DNA of 64,000 bases from Alitta virens (Eukaryota > Annelida > Polychaeta > Phyllodocida > Nereididae), in the NCBI GenBank assembly GCA_932294295.1, contig OW028580.1, positions 36,649,336-36,713,335 on the forward strand, read 5' to 3'. Numbering within the stretch: position 1 is the stretch's first letter; each line of letters opens with the position of its first letter. The translations under genes were made by a program, and so were the position numbers. Shown here one piece after another: positions 1 through 12,200 of the stretch. Below the pieces are notes generated by a model. That model saw nothing but the letters and a program-made list of their open reading frames with translations, had not been told where the DNA came from and ran no database searches.

Positions 1-789
1 GAAATTTGTAAGTCTAGTCTCATTGACAGTGAATAGTCTCTGTGAAATACGCAAAACTTTGACAACTTGCTTAAACTTTTCCAATGTGTTTATAAGCCAA
101 TTATCAGTTGATTACATTGGTATTGCGATTAAGGAACATTACGAGATTGACCCCACCCCCACCCCCTCCCCCACCTAAAGAAAAGACTAATCCTATCTGA
201 GGTTTCTAAGTAGTATCCAAAAAAAGTTTCACTAATTAGACATTAATTCAGTGATGCCATGGTCAATGTTGAAATGAACTAATTAAATTGGATTGTATAC
301 AAATTGCCAAAGAATAAAACTCCACTTAATACATAATCCCAAGTAAGAAGATTTACTCCAAAGGAAATTATAACTGAATTTATTGTGAAATGTTATAATT
401 CACGAAGATTTTGCAGCTAAAAATAATTAAAACTAACTCGAAATAAGACAATAAATAAATATGTCAATGTCTATTTAAAGTCTCATGAAATTAACAAAAA
501 TAATAGGATGATATTATACGGTAATAAAGGTTAATATAAAAAATAGCATAAAATGGTAAAACAAAATCTTGTTTGAAATATGTAAATTATTAAGATGCTG
601 ATATTTCTTCTTTATGGAGTCCACATGTCTCTGTTAATATAATAATTACATTATTATCAAATATTGAAATGACCAAACCACGTGAGCACAAACTTTAGAC
701 ATGTGTACAAATTATTCAATGATCTATAATGATAATGGTTATGTCAACAAATAATTGTTCCAGTAAACTAGATTGTCTACAAGTGATAA
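1..789. other. AT-rich non-coding stretch
   Basis: No coding exon, RNA gene or clear repeat was recognised here. The only conspicuous feature is a C-rich run near 150-172. It is probably intergenic sequence upstream of the receptor gene. Confidence 0.5.
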
Positions 790-1151
790 CAATCTCGCTA
801 ATTGCAATCACGACCCTCAGTTGAGCAAACAGAAGACTGGGCAATTGCAATTGAGGTGGCTCTGTTGATTGCGTTATCAGATAGTGGCACATCACCTTAG
901 CAGGTTGAGTGTGAACTCTGGGTAGATCTTATCACTGCAATCAAAACATAATCGGTGTGTATGCGCAATTGAAATAATGTTGTGATTGATTGCATGCTAA
1001 TTGCAATTGAGAGGTCTATGAGTTTCACAGACAAGCATTGGCCATATATATAGAGTTACTAGTCTCATAGTCTCATTTCTGTGAGAGCTAAGATAGAGGA
1101 AACTAGGATTTACTAAGCTGAAATTTGGAGATTACCGAATTTTCTCATTTT
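790..1151 (+). promoter_or_regulatory. Candidate TATA promoter and non-coding first exon upstream of the FGF-receptor-like gene
   Basis: A TATATATA box lies at 1045-1052. About 100 bases downstream, at 1152, is a strong donor-type sequence (GTAAGTAA). This would allow a short non-coding first exon of roughly 1078-1151 spliced to the acceptor at 2893-2894. The 230 bases upstream of the TATA box are dense in ATTGC/GCAAT words (near 800, 842, 868, 936, 965, 988 and 1000) and GATAA/TTATC words. The sequence motifs are seen directly. Their assignment to the receptor gene is inference, and a chance TATA in AT-rich DNA is possible. Confidence 0.28.
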
Positions 1152-1152
1152 G

Positions 1153-2894
1153 TAAGTAATAAGACTGACATAACTTGGGAGTCTTCATTATTTTAGGACT
1201 GAACAAATATCACATTTGCTTGCATATTCACGATTCTACAATTATGTTAGCTTATTCTTTATGAAGTTAGCTTATTCTTTATGAAGTTAGCTTATTCTTT
1301 ATGAAGTTATCTTAAATATAGATATGTAGCAAATTTTGGACATTTAAGTAATAAGAATGTAGTATATTTTTTGCCATTCTATGCTATTTTTTATAATATA
1401 ATAATAATTTTGAAAGGGTAAAGAGATAGGTTATTCTCATTTTTGAGTACACACGCTGATTGTACTCAAGTTTTTTTATGGAGTGTATTTGCCAGTACCT
1501 GTCAGTGCTAGCAACAGGGTGCATTTGATTGTACATGTGGTGCCATTTCTACTTGGAACGGATAGTTTCTGGTGATATTTGATACCATGGCAACCAGGGA
1601 AACTTTCCCCCAAACCGGCGACAGGTCAAATCGGCATCCAACAAAACGCCATGTTGCCTCAGGCTTTATGTAATACCAGCCGGAATTCACTCAGCTCAGT
1701 TGAGATTTTTTGAATCTTTGCCCTGAAATCATTCATAGTGGAAGAAATTTGATCATTTCAACAAAATATGAAAAGCATAAAAATACCCTGTTGGTATAAT
1801 AATGTACGTCTCATTAGTCATAAAGCAAATTCAAGGGGATCTGTACCAGGGTAAAGACAGTTGCCCTCTCAAGGGTAGGAAGAAAAGAGCCCACTGAACT
1901 TGTCAGTAAAATAATAGAAACTTTATTTATCTAGCGTTAGAAGAAATTTGAGAATTCAGACAGTCTATCACCACCGCCATTTCGCCATTTAGCAGCCTAA
2001 AAAAGTTGTACTATGTTGGTATACATGACCATGAATGCATATTTTTGTAAGCAGCAATAATTCTGTTTGTAATTTGAGCATAGCTTGTGTTATAAAGTAA
2101 TTTTAGACATACCAAATATTCACTGAGGCGCTGCCATCAGGTAGATATGTGAGTTGGACCCTGGGATTTTTTTCAAACTTACTACTTATCCAGTGTTTTT
2201 TATTTCTTCAAATATTTCCAAAAGTACCCACAGCAGTCATAGTGTGGCTGTTATTCTTTTGAGTGAAGAATGTGTAACTAGACTTTAAGCTGAGCAATTT
2301 GGTGCTAATAAGGAGCCATTTTCATGCCTTCAAAACTATTGTGTATTGTGAAACTGTTGCTGCCCAGCTTGCTGTTTTTCACAAGTTAATGGCACTTATG
2401 AAAAAAGCCTAAAATGTTATGCTCAGTTTGAAAAATCACATTCCTTAGAACATTAAGATAGGATTGAGTTTCACGGCATAAAATGTTGTTGTAAATGTAA
2501 GCAGGTATAAAGACATTATTTCACAGTTACCGAGAATTCGCTAATGCATTGCTATGTCAATTCTTAGGGGTGATTTCAATACAGCATTGATGCTAATTTT
2601 TACAAGTTTGCCAGGCATTTTAGTGATTCATATATGCATGGCAATTTTATTGTATATAACTCTGATGTGAATTTTTACAGCTTTGTCTATTACCAATGCA
2701 GTGTTAATTTTAAAGGGAGATTTCAATGTATTATTTTATAGGGTGATTTCAATGGCTACTGCTTTTCGTATTCTGTATGCCAGTATATGGCACCTACTTG
2801 TATATGTATGTAGTCTGGTGCTATTGTCTAAAGAGGGTGTGGTTGGAGGGGTAATGTTCACTGAAGCGTAACGATGCAATTATTTTGGTTTCAG
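1153..2894. other. Non-coding stretch, possibly first intron in the 5' UTR
   Basis: No coding exon was recognised. A perfect 20-bp unit (GTTAGCTTATTCTTTATGAA) is repeated three times at about 1247-1306. Several copies of a GGTGATTTCAAT word occur at 2565-2755, and the same word recurs elsewhere in the window. Confidence 0.4.
1247..1306. repeat. 20-bp tandem repeat, 3 copies
   Basis: Three head-to-tail copies of a 20-base unit beginning GTTAGCTTATTC, essentially perfect, followed by a diverged partial copy. Confidence 0.85.
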
Positions 2895-3122
2895 AGCTTG
2901 CTGGGGACACCCATCAGTTGATGACAGTACGGCAAAGAGAGCAGTCATAGTGGACACCAGTTACTGGACATACCTGAGGGTTATTCTATATTAGACACTT
3001 CGGAAGGATACCATTTTGAAGAATAATACCCCAACATGCTTTCCGCCATGACTTCGTGTAATACAATTGGATGACAACTTTCAACATAATGAAAGAGAAA
3101 CCATAAGCTGATCTTGTCTGAA
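2895..3122 (+). other. Probable 5' leader of the FGF-receptor-like gene, with two small uORFs
   Basis: An acceptor-like tract (TTTTGGTTTCAG) ends at 2894. From there the sequence runs without a splice signal to the receptor start codon at 3123. Two upstream ORFs lie in it: 3036-3074 (12 codons) and 3071-3106 (11 codons). The first stop and the second start share ATGA. If this leader is transcribed, both would precede the main start and could dampen translation. Whether it is transcribed is inference. Confidence 0.35.
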
Positions 3123-3243
3123 ATGGCGAAAACATTTCAAATACTGCTGTTGTTAATCGCGGTTACCATAGCAACCAGTTTACCAGTAAGGTTCAGAAGG
3201 CACCTTTTTGCCAAGGAGGGCTTGTCAAGCAGTAGTACTAATG
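3123..3243 (+). CDS. FGFR: FGFR-like exon 1: signal peptide
   Basis: The ATG at 3123 (AAATGG context) opens a typical signal peptide: Lys near the start, then a Leu/Ile-rich core ([11 protein letters not shown]) and a likely cut after ATS. The mature start is basic (RFRRH) and then Ser-rich. The donor GTAAGT follows at 3244, phase 1. An in-frame TTG at 3114 would add three residues but is not needed. Confidence 0.8.
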
Positions 3244-6200
3244 GTAAGTCAACATTTTGTTTACCTTTTTTTTGCTCTTTGTGTACTCAATATTCCTCAT
3301 TAACTAATGACACATCTTTATTATGATCTAATAGACTTTTCTGAAAGTTTGTTTAGCAACATAGACAGAACCCAAACCTCCCTTTTTATGTTTGTTTAAG
3401 TTTTTTTAGTTCATTTTCATGAACATTCACTAGATTCAAATGTGCAATAAAGGCGTGATATGTCCTTTTTTATGATTTTAATGTAATGAAAAAATATCAA
3501 TAAAACCCCCCAGTGTGTTGATGAAGTTAGCCCTACTCACACAAAGAACATTTCATAAGGGGTAAAATGGGTTTTTGGAAAATTGTGAAGATCGCACTTG
3601 GGGTGAAAATTGTCTCATAGATGTTGCTCTGTACATATCATTAAAAAAAGGGGGAAAAGTATAAGCAGTTATTATATTATATTTTCACTTCTTTATGATG
3701 TGAGGGACTGAGGAAATCCTTTGCCAATATTAATTAATTCTAGACATTTCATGAAGATGGGTGTTGCTCTGTTTTCTATGTTGTCTCAATTTGCAAAACC
3801 GGAGAAATATTACTCTAAATATGTATTCATATGCAGTTTTGGAGCAGTTTCATCTCTTAAATAGAAATGGAAATGAATTGATAAGTGCAATATGAAAATA
3901 AAATAAAATTGATAGATGTGATATGAATAGAAAATTGATAATACAATATGAAAAGAACTGAATATGAAAATTGATCGATGAAATAAAGAATAGGGGTAAA
4001 GTTTTTGTGGGGCACTGATTCATCATAATAACCCCACCCTATGTCATTTTACCCCTTTCTTATTCTAATAAGTCCAGCATCCTGAAAAATATCATATTGT
4101 TCTATTTTATTCTTGTTTCTTCTCTGATGTAAATCATGGAGAGTATTACGTCATTTTTGACGTAATTTTTGACGTTCACACAGAAGCTTCTATGTAATGG
4201 TCCTACGTCATTTACGCATAAGTTGTGACGTATAATGGAGTGATGTCAGACGTCATATCTCCTTTGATGTGACTATATTGTTGTGGCCCACTGTAACTTA
4301 TTGAGGGGTGTGAGATATGACAGCCAAAGATCTTGCTGCAACAGTTCAGTGTCAGAGATCAAGGGATGTTGAGATTACCCCCTTTTCTTTGTGAAGGGTA
4401 AACGCTAAATATTCACCGGAAGTATTCGTTTATTCGACTTCCGGGTGATATGTCAAAAGGTCACGAGGCTGAGCGATAATGGGTGATTTCGGACAACCCG
4501 AAAGCACGCGGATGTACGCACGGGGTGAACCTCAAACACTGCACGTGCGTGACAACATAAGAACGTGCACAGAATTGGCAACAAGTGTGTTCTTAATATT
4601 TAAAGACCTAGAGCTCTGTGGTAATTACAAATGGTCACAATTTTACTTAAAGGGTACCAGGTGTTTTCCTTCTATAGGGGGCGCCACAAATGCCTACGTA
4701 ATTGGCTGAACTTTTGCAGAATTGATTAACTTACAGACTATCTTACCTTTAAATTGTAGTATTGTCTATAATATTAGCTGTAGAATGCATAGAAATGTGG
4801 GATAATTAAATCAACAAGAAAGTGTAATTGCAGTCTAGAGGAAGCCAATGTGTTCAGGTTAGAATAAACCCGCATTAATTAAGAGTACATTAGAGGTCAT
4901 TAAGTGCAAACAGACTGTTAGGTAACACCCTGATTGGTTCTACCTTAAATCAAACCATTTAATTCACCAATCCCTTTTAAGTTATACACCTCATACAAAC
5001 CAGTAACTTTATGTCCAGTATATCTTATCTACTGATGTCAATGCAATGGTCAGTTGTGGTCATCTTTTAACTGACCAGTGGTCATCGCATGTCCAAAAGG
5101 TCTTACCTCCCATGCCCAAGGGACAAGCAGGAAAAAGAGGGATACCATATTGTCAGGCGTTGTAATTATTGACAGGTGCTCCTTAAATAGCCTTAACTTT
5201 GCACCCCACTGTTTTCATGCACTTCATCATAAAATGCATGCAAGTCTCGAAATGACATTTTTGTCTTAAACAGTGGGGAAGCTGTGATGATTTACTTGAA
5301 ATTCTGTGTTTTTTTCTTCTATTTCTTGTATCAATAATGCTACAGGTTAAAAGATTAGCTTACATGACTACCTAAGGCAGGCAGTTGTAATGATGAGATG
5401 AAATGGCATTGTCATGAAGTTGTTGTGTGCCTCATCACAGATGCTATCTATCTATCTATCTATCTATATTTTAGCCATAGAGACAACTAATTTGTTCAAA
5501 TTAACTGGCTCATCTTTACTTAAATGTCATTCACTTGCACACAGCATCCCACTTGAAGTGGCCTGATGCACCTGTGTGACATCTCAAGGTTGCTTAGAGA
5601 TGGATGCAGGTGGGTGGATTGTTTGGGGTTTACTTTACCCCATTCAGGTGGTCAAGAGATGTTACATGACACTGTAATAGGGGTGCTGAACTAAGAAGGA
5701 AATAGCTAACCTCCTACAGATTTTGTATAGTACACTGTAGCTGGGGCTTAAGTTAACCTCTTAATTTCTGGAGCCAATTACTTGAATTTCTTGAATGTTA
5801 AACCTCAATTTGGGAATTTGGAGTAGTCCGAATTTACTCTGTCACTTGTGTGTCAGATACAGACAGAATTTTTTCGGACTAAGTCATATGAAATTTTTCA
5901 TTATCTTTAATAATGCTCCATATTTTAAGTAAAGAAAATGCTTAAATATCAAATATTAAATCTGACTGTTGTACTAAACATCTAGCTAATTGTGTGTTTT
6001 ACACTCGCTTTCCTTATCCATGAACACCCAAAATGTGTGGTTAACAACATTGAATGAGTACTATAGCCACGAGTACCAGCCATGAGGCTGGGGACACGTG
6101 CATTCCATTGTGTTCAACTCAGGGGTAAGGGTTGTTATTTGTACCTCATGTGCTTTTATAATAAAAGGGTAAGAAAAGGGGCACAACAGGACATTTTCTT

Positions 6201-9200
6201 TATTTTTTCTTTACTTTTCTCCTCTTTATTTGAGGAAGGGTCATTAATTGTTGCTGCTGCAGCCTCCATGCTATTGTCCATCCCATGTCCACTCCATGTG
6301 GTCAGACTCCAGTCAGCACATTATGACCACAGGGTGTTAGGGTATACCCCATTGCTTCTGGGGTATTTCCTGTTTGGTGTGTGAGTTTGTAGAATGTTTA
6401 AATGGCCCCAGTTTCTCATTTTCAAAAAGTAAGGTTCAGTTTCATGTCAAAATGGCTACTATGCCATTGTTTTGAGAGATAAATACGTCTTTATCTCTCG
6501 AAATTTACAGAGATTTCATGTAGGTTAATAGATTTAAATTTAATCCCTTGATTACATATTTGGAATTAGCTTAAAACCCCCAAAAAGTGTAATATTTCTT
6601 GGGTTTTATATATATGTCTTTTGTCAAAGTGCACAAAGATTTCTTTTTCATTATGGAGATTTCAATTTAATGCATTAAAATCATTCAGCATTAGCTGTGA
6701 TACCAAAAAGGGTTGGAATACCCCTTAGGGGCACTTAAGCTTAGAATCGAGTGTTACCCTGTGTTTGCAGAGAAGAAACACTTCATTTTACTTTGCTTGG
6801 CCTTTTTGTCATCTTGGTTTAAACTTATGTAACCTTTATCTGTTTAATTGGGACCTTCCCGCCTCTTTTGGCTAAACCTTGCCTCAAGTGTGTTTATGCA
6901 GAAAAGGTGAACTGTCCACAGAGCCCTTTAGCTGTGCTTCCTAGACCCTGTATTATAGGCGTTACATTAGGCTTTCTTATACCTCTTATGCGTTCACTGC
7001 ATTGAAGTCCCCAACTGGCATTATGCCTTCTTATACTTTCTGCATTGAAGTCTCCAACTTCCAGCACAGCACACGTTTTCAAACAGAGCAATGTGCACAG
7101 TGCAGGTGTGCTGAGTTTCCTTGTTGAAAATAAGGTTGGAATCTCCCTTGCATGGGGTTTATGTTGACAATAGAATATCACTCAATGTTTGTTAAGTTTT
7201 TCTGGCTTTTTGTTGCCTGTTTTGATAGAAATGTCCCGACTCACTTATGTCGTATATAACAAGGGAAATTTCAGGCTACTATTAATAGATAATCTGAGTC
7301 ATTCTGAGGAATTCAATGTAATCTTATACCTCTCTATAACGGCACCATACTCCAGGCCACTATGGTTTTGAAGTTAGGTGGTCCTGAAGTTGTCTTATTT
7401 ATGGTCAGAAAGCAAGGCTTTTAGTGGATTTTGAGAAATCAACACATTTATGATTCATCTATTGAGTACATATCCTTCAATGTACAAGAGTATTTTGCTG
7501 ACCTATTGCCCTTTTAAATAGGTCCTTGTGGACCTGGGTTTTACTTTGAACTCTATTTTCTTGTTGGTCAAATGGTCAAGCAAAAAAGTATGGGAGTAAA
7601 AGTGTTTGACCAGTGTCCAGGGAGTGGTCAACTCGAGTGACTTTTCAAAAGAGGAGGTGTGGACTTTTCCAACACTTCTATTAATGAACCACACAAGGTC
7701 ATCACTGAGATGTCACTCTGACCTTTGATGTACCGCCATCTTTAATTTGCCAATTCTTAGGTTAATTTGGATTTAAAAAGAGACTTTGACCAAGTTTCTG
7801 TTGCAGATAATGAGATCAGTTGAGCATAACGCCCACTGTATTTAGGTCTTTAATTAATCTGTTTGTCAACAAAAGATGTGCTGATTCCATAACGGCCAAC
7901 TGCTGAGTGCTGGGCGATAAAACAGCTGAGTGAAAGGCTTTGAGAACAATTGGATAATTGCTGTCTGTGATCAGGTGATTAAAGGCTGCTGCTAGAACAC
8001 CTGTGTACAATACAGGTTGAATTTCACAGATATTGATGCAACAGGTGCTTTTCATTGCATATCATTGCAAAGGGCTTGTGAATATGTATACCTTCTGGTG
8101 CACCAATTCGCAATAGTTACATTAATTGTCCATCAATTCAGTGCTATGGGTGCAGATAGCCATGAGACAGACAAGTTGGTGACCTTGATAAGTGCCTGAG
8201 TATATGCCCCTGGCGCCATCTATGCCGAGGGTGACTAAAGCTGAGGGTTTGTAACCGACCCCCGTGTGACAGCACCCCCTGTGGACAGTCTCTAGCTTAA
8301 TTCTGCATGACTGTAACCCTAGTGGCCTATTTGGGCTACTAGGGTTCAGGGTTTTGGCGTCAGCTTGTCATTCCATAGTGCACCTGTCAACCCATCAGAG
8401 GCTCTAACTATATCAATCAACTATCTTATTCAGTTGGCTCATCAGATGCCTTACCCTTATCCAATAACTGCCTCAACTTTATCAAATGTCTTTCTCATAT
8501 CTGTCATATGTGTCAACTTCATCTAAGTCTTTACATATATCCATCAACTGTCTTATGTCAGATGTTTACTTGCCATCAGCTCCACGATTGGGCTTCATTA
8601 GGCCTACTGCATGGGACCACTTAATCCACATTTCTTATTTATCTATCTGTCTTATTTTGGATGTAACTTCTCATAGTATGACTGAAAGTTGGACAAAATT
8701 CAGTTATCTAAGTCATCTTGCCTGTATAGAATGTGGTCTTAAAAGTAAGGTAGCCTTAGATCGGGGTTTCTGTGTAGCAACTGGCAACCCATCATTTGGC
8801 AACTCTTCTGAAAATGTCATGCACCCAGGAGGTTGTCTTATACAGCTGCTGTATTAGCTTCATATTGGCTGGCATGTCATTGGTGCAGAACCCCAAGAGT
8901 ACAGTGTACTATACTCAAGAAATTGCGTGCTCTTACCCAGAGTATACTATGCATCTATTTTGCTGTTTATGTGGCATGAAGACCTTACCTGTCAATTTAG
9001 TGCGTGTCTATCTTTTTTTATAAGATGAACAAGGATGTTCAGTTGAGTTACAGAACTTTTTTTCTAACATTTGTCATGATTCTTTAATATCAACTTCATA
9101 TTCCCTACTATTACTTTCACCACATGCCATATGGTACACGAGAGCTCCTTGACCTAAAGGTTTCTAAATTTAGCCCCACACAAGCTCTCACTTGAAGGTC

Positions 9201-12200
9201 TTTGCTCAAGGCTCTTGCTTGTGTCCCTCACAGCACGAGTTTTTCCTGATATTTCCTTTATTTCAACGCAACATATCACAACAAACGGCAGCTAGTTCTT
9301 CTGTTGTGGAGGTAAAACCACAAGGTTTATGAGCGCCATCTTTTGGAAGTTGGCAGATATCTATCACACTTGAAATTTAGTACCATCCGCAATGAAATTT
9401 AAGTATCATCCACAGGCAAACACATACACCATAACAAAAGTGCAGGCAAGCAACAAACCCAGTTGTTAACAATGAGACATTTCCCATACGAATAAAGCAT
9501 CATCTCATCATTACTTCTGCCATAGATGATGTAGAGGGCTAGAGGCATGAGCCTGAAGAACTGTCCTACCCCTAGATGTTATTGAAAATTTGGGCTGACA
9601 TCTAGATATATTTTGATCAAGTGCATAACAATAAAATACTCGTGATTGTACGCAGTCTGTTTTGACACAAACGATTCGAGCAATTTCGAATCATTCTGGC
9701 GTTGAGTCATGAGTCACTGCTACCCTAGGCTTTGCATGTCAACAATTTGCAGAGATTATTTTATTTTTATTCTTTTTCTTCCTTCTTTTTATTTCTCTCC
9801 TCCTATCTTTTATCATGTCTCTACTTCTTCTCTCTTTCTGCTCCATAAGAGAGCGTTAGACACAGTGCATGATCTTAATGAGATAAAGCATTCGATGTAG
9901 TAGAGTTGCAATCCGATCTTATGAGGATCATAAATAGATCTTGTCAGCATGCATGCATTCCTTGTGCTTCGGTGGGTCCACTTTTTAGCCCACAAGTATT
10001 TCTATGGGTGTTGGAGGAACGATAAAGGCTGCTGCACAAAAGTGGAAAATAACAGTCTTGGAAGTTCAGCATGAAAAAGAATTTGCAGCAATCAAGTTTA
10101 CTAGTAAAAAGCAAATTGCCTGATTGTCAAATTCACTGATGTAAACTTGACAAGTTGACAATTTAGTGCACACGTTAAGAGATGACGCAAGTCCTAAAGC
10201 ATTTGAGCATGTGTCTGAAACCACAAATTGCAGTGAGTGGAGCCTTTTTATGATTCCAAATTGAGAGGTAGCTTTTTGCTTTCGTGGTGGCTTAAGCCTT
10301 GCCCACACATGGCTGAGTGTGTTATCATCAAGTAGGTTTTTCTACTGTCAGTCCTGCCACCTTGGATTCTGTGCGAAATTAGCTTATGTAAAAGAGGCAA
10401 AACTGTAGAAATGCAACCATGAACACCCTGACACACGGTGGCTTGGAATTTGAAATGCATTTTTCTTTTTGTTATTTTTGCAAAACAGAATCTGTAGACG
10501 ATTCAGAGCTAACACTTGACCAGTATTTTTCAGAGACATTACAAAAGGGTACAGCTATGAGCTGTCCAGGGTCCTAGGTAGTTTTTAAGGTGGGGGTGCA
10601 GAAAAGGGCAAAGAGCGGGGTGATGTCAGCATAGTTAACATTCCAATCTACCCTGATGCACATCATTTAAATGCATTAAAACAAATCTGATACTCGTGTT
10701 GCAGTTTGAGCCTTTCCTTTTTTGCAATACTTAAGAAGATTACATGAAATTCTGGGGTGGATTCCCAGTGCTAATTGATTGCTTAATATGCTAATGACGT
10801 GGGAATAAAAGTACAGAAGAAAATCCTTACAGCATTGAAGTCTCCTAGTATTTAAATTGCATAATACATTCATTCATACTTTTACGTACAATATGACTGA
10901 AAAATGACAATGATGGCCACACAGAAGTTTATTTCAAATGGTCTTAATAGTGAGGTTGTCTTAATAATGAGACTGGTGATATTAAGTTTTACTGTAATAT
11001 TTCATCACACCAATGAATGTTATATACATTCTTATTGCTGTAATGTATTATAGAAATATGCTTATTATCAGAATGCATGCATATTTCAGTCATCTTAGGC
11101 CAATAAACACTCATGAAAAGTGTATTATGATATGCTTATGTTATTGGTATGCATGCATATTTCAATAATCGTATGCCTATCAGTACACATGAAAACGTCG
11201 ATATCAACAAAAGGTGTGTGATCATATTCTGTGACTTGAAAGCAGCATATCCATGACACAAACATACAGTTAAGAAGTGACAGGGCTATGTGGGGCCTTG
11301 AGGGGAGCTGTTGCACCCTGTCTACCGGGGCTTTGATCACTTTCAGACCCTATTGCTTAAACATTTCACCCCTTTTGAAGTCAGCGCCTAAGTCAGACTC
11401 CCCTCTGCATAGATGTCCAGCGGGCTTACATTTGCCAAATAAATCTGTGAGTGATATTTACAATCCCTATAAAACGCTTTCTACCATGGGAATCTGACCA
11501 TGCCTTGCAGGGCACCCATGCAGTCACTCGGACCTTTCATTTATTTACTTAATTTCACCCATTTATCAGTTTTTTTGACACATGGCGTCTTCCCGCTGTG
11601 GTGGACTTTAAGCACATCAAATTCGACGAACGGTGTCATGCGCAAAACGCCACTGATCTTGTGAACGTAGTCATGATGACCTATTATTCCTAATCATGGC
11701 ATTGACCTTTGAACAATCAGTATGACCTTCACAAGACTTAAATTTAATTAATGGTCAATCAAAAGACTTTGCGGCTATTTGTGAAAGACTCTGGCCCCCT
11801 TTTAGTGCAATTTGTCAGAAATTTGTCAGACATATTTTGACCTTAAGTTTTTGTCTGACAGAGATCAAATAAAAGTCTGTCCAGACGAGACATCTTGTTC
11901 CATTGTGTCTTGTAACTGTAGAACAATTGTCCACTGTACAAAATCTCTCTTCCCGTGACCTCTCTCTCTGTTTATGACCTTTTACCATGAGCGACACAGT
12001 TCTAAGTGCAATTACCACGAGGCTAAGGTAAAAAGATTATCCTATCCTGTCCTATCCTATCCTATCCTATCCTATCCTATCCTATCCTATCCTATCCTAT
12101 CCTATCCTATCCTATCCTATCTTATCCTATCCTATCCTCAGCCTTAATTGGGGTGAGATGAGTGGGGCACTCTAAACAGGATGTGAGTGAAATTTTACCC

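Larger units (their letters stand above)
3244..10488 (+). other. Large first intron of the FGFR-like gene (no D1 exon seen)
   Basis: I searched this stretch for an Ig-type exon (Cys...Trp...Asp-x-Gly-x-Tyr-x-Cys) and saw none. It holds a cluster of CRE-type half sites (4146-4256), paired ETS sites with a short coding-like ORF (4416-4620), a small ATCT microsatellite (about 5445-5468) and a SINE-core fragment near 9500. Confidence 0.5.
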
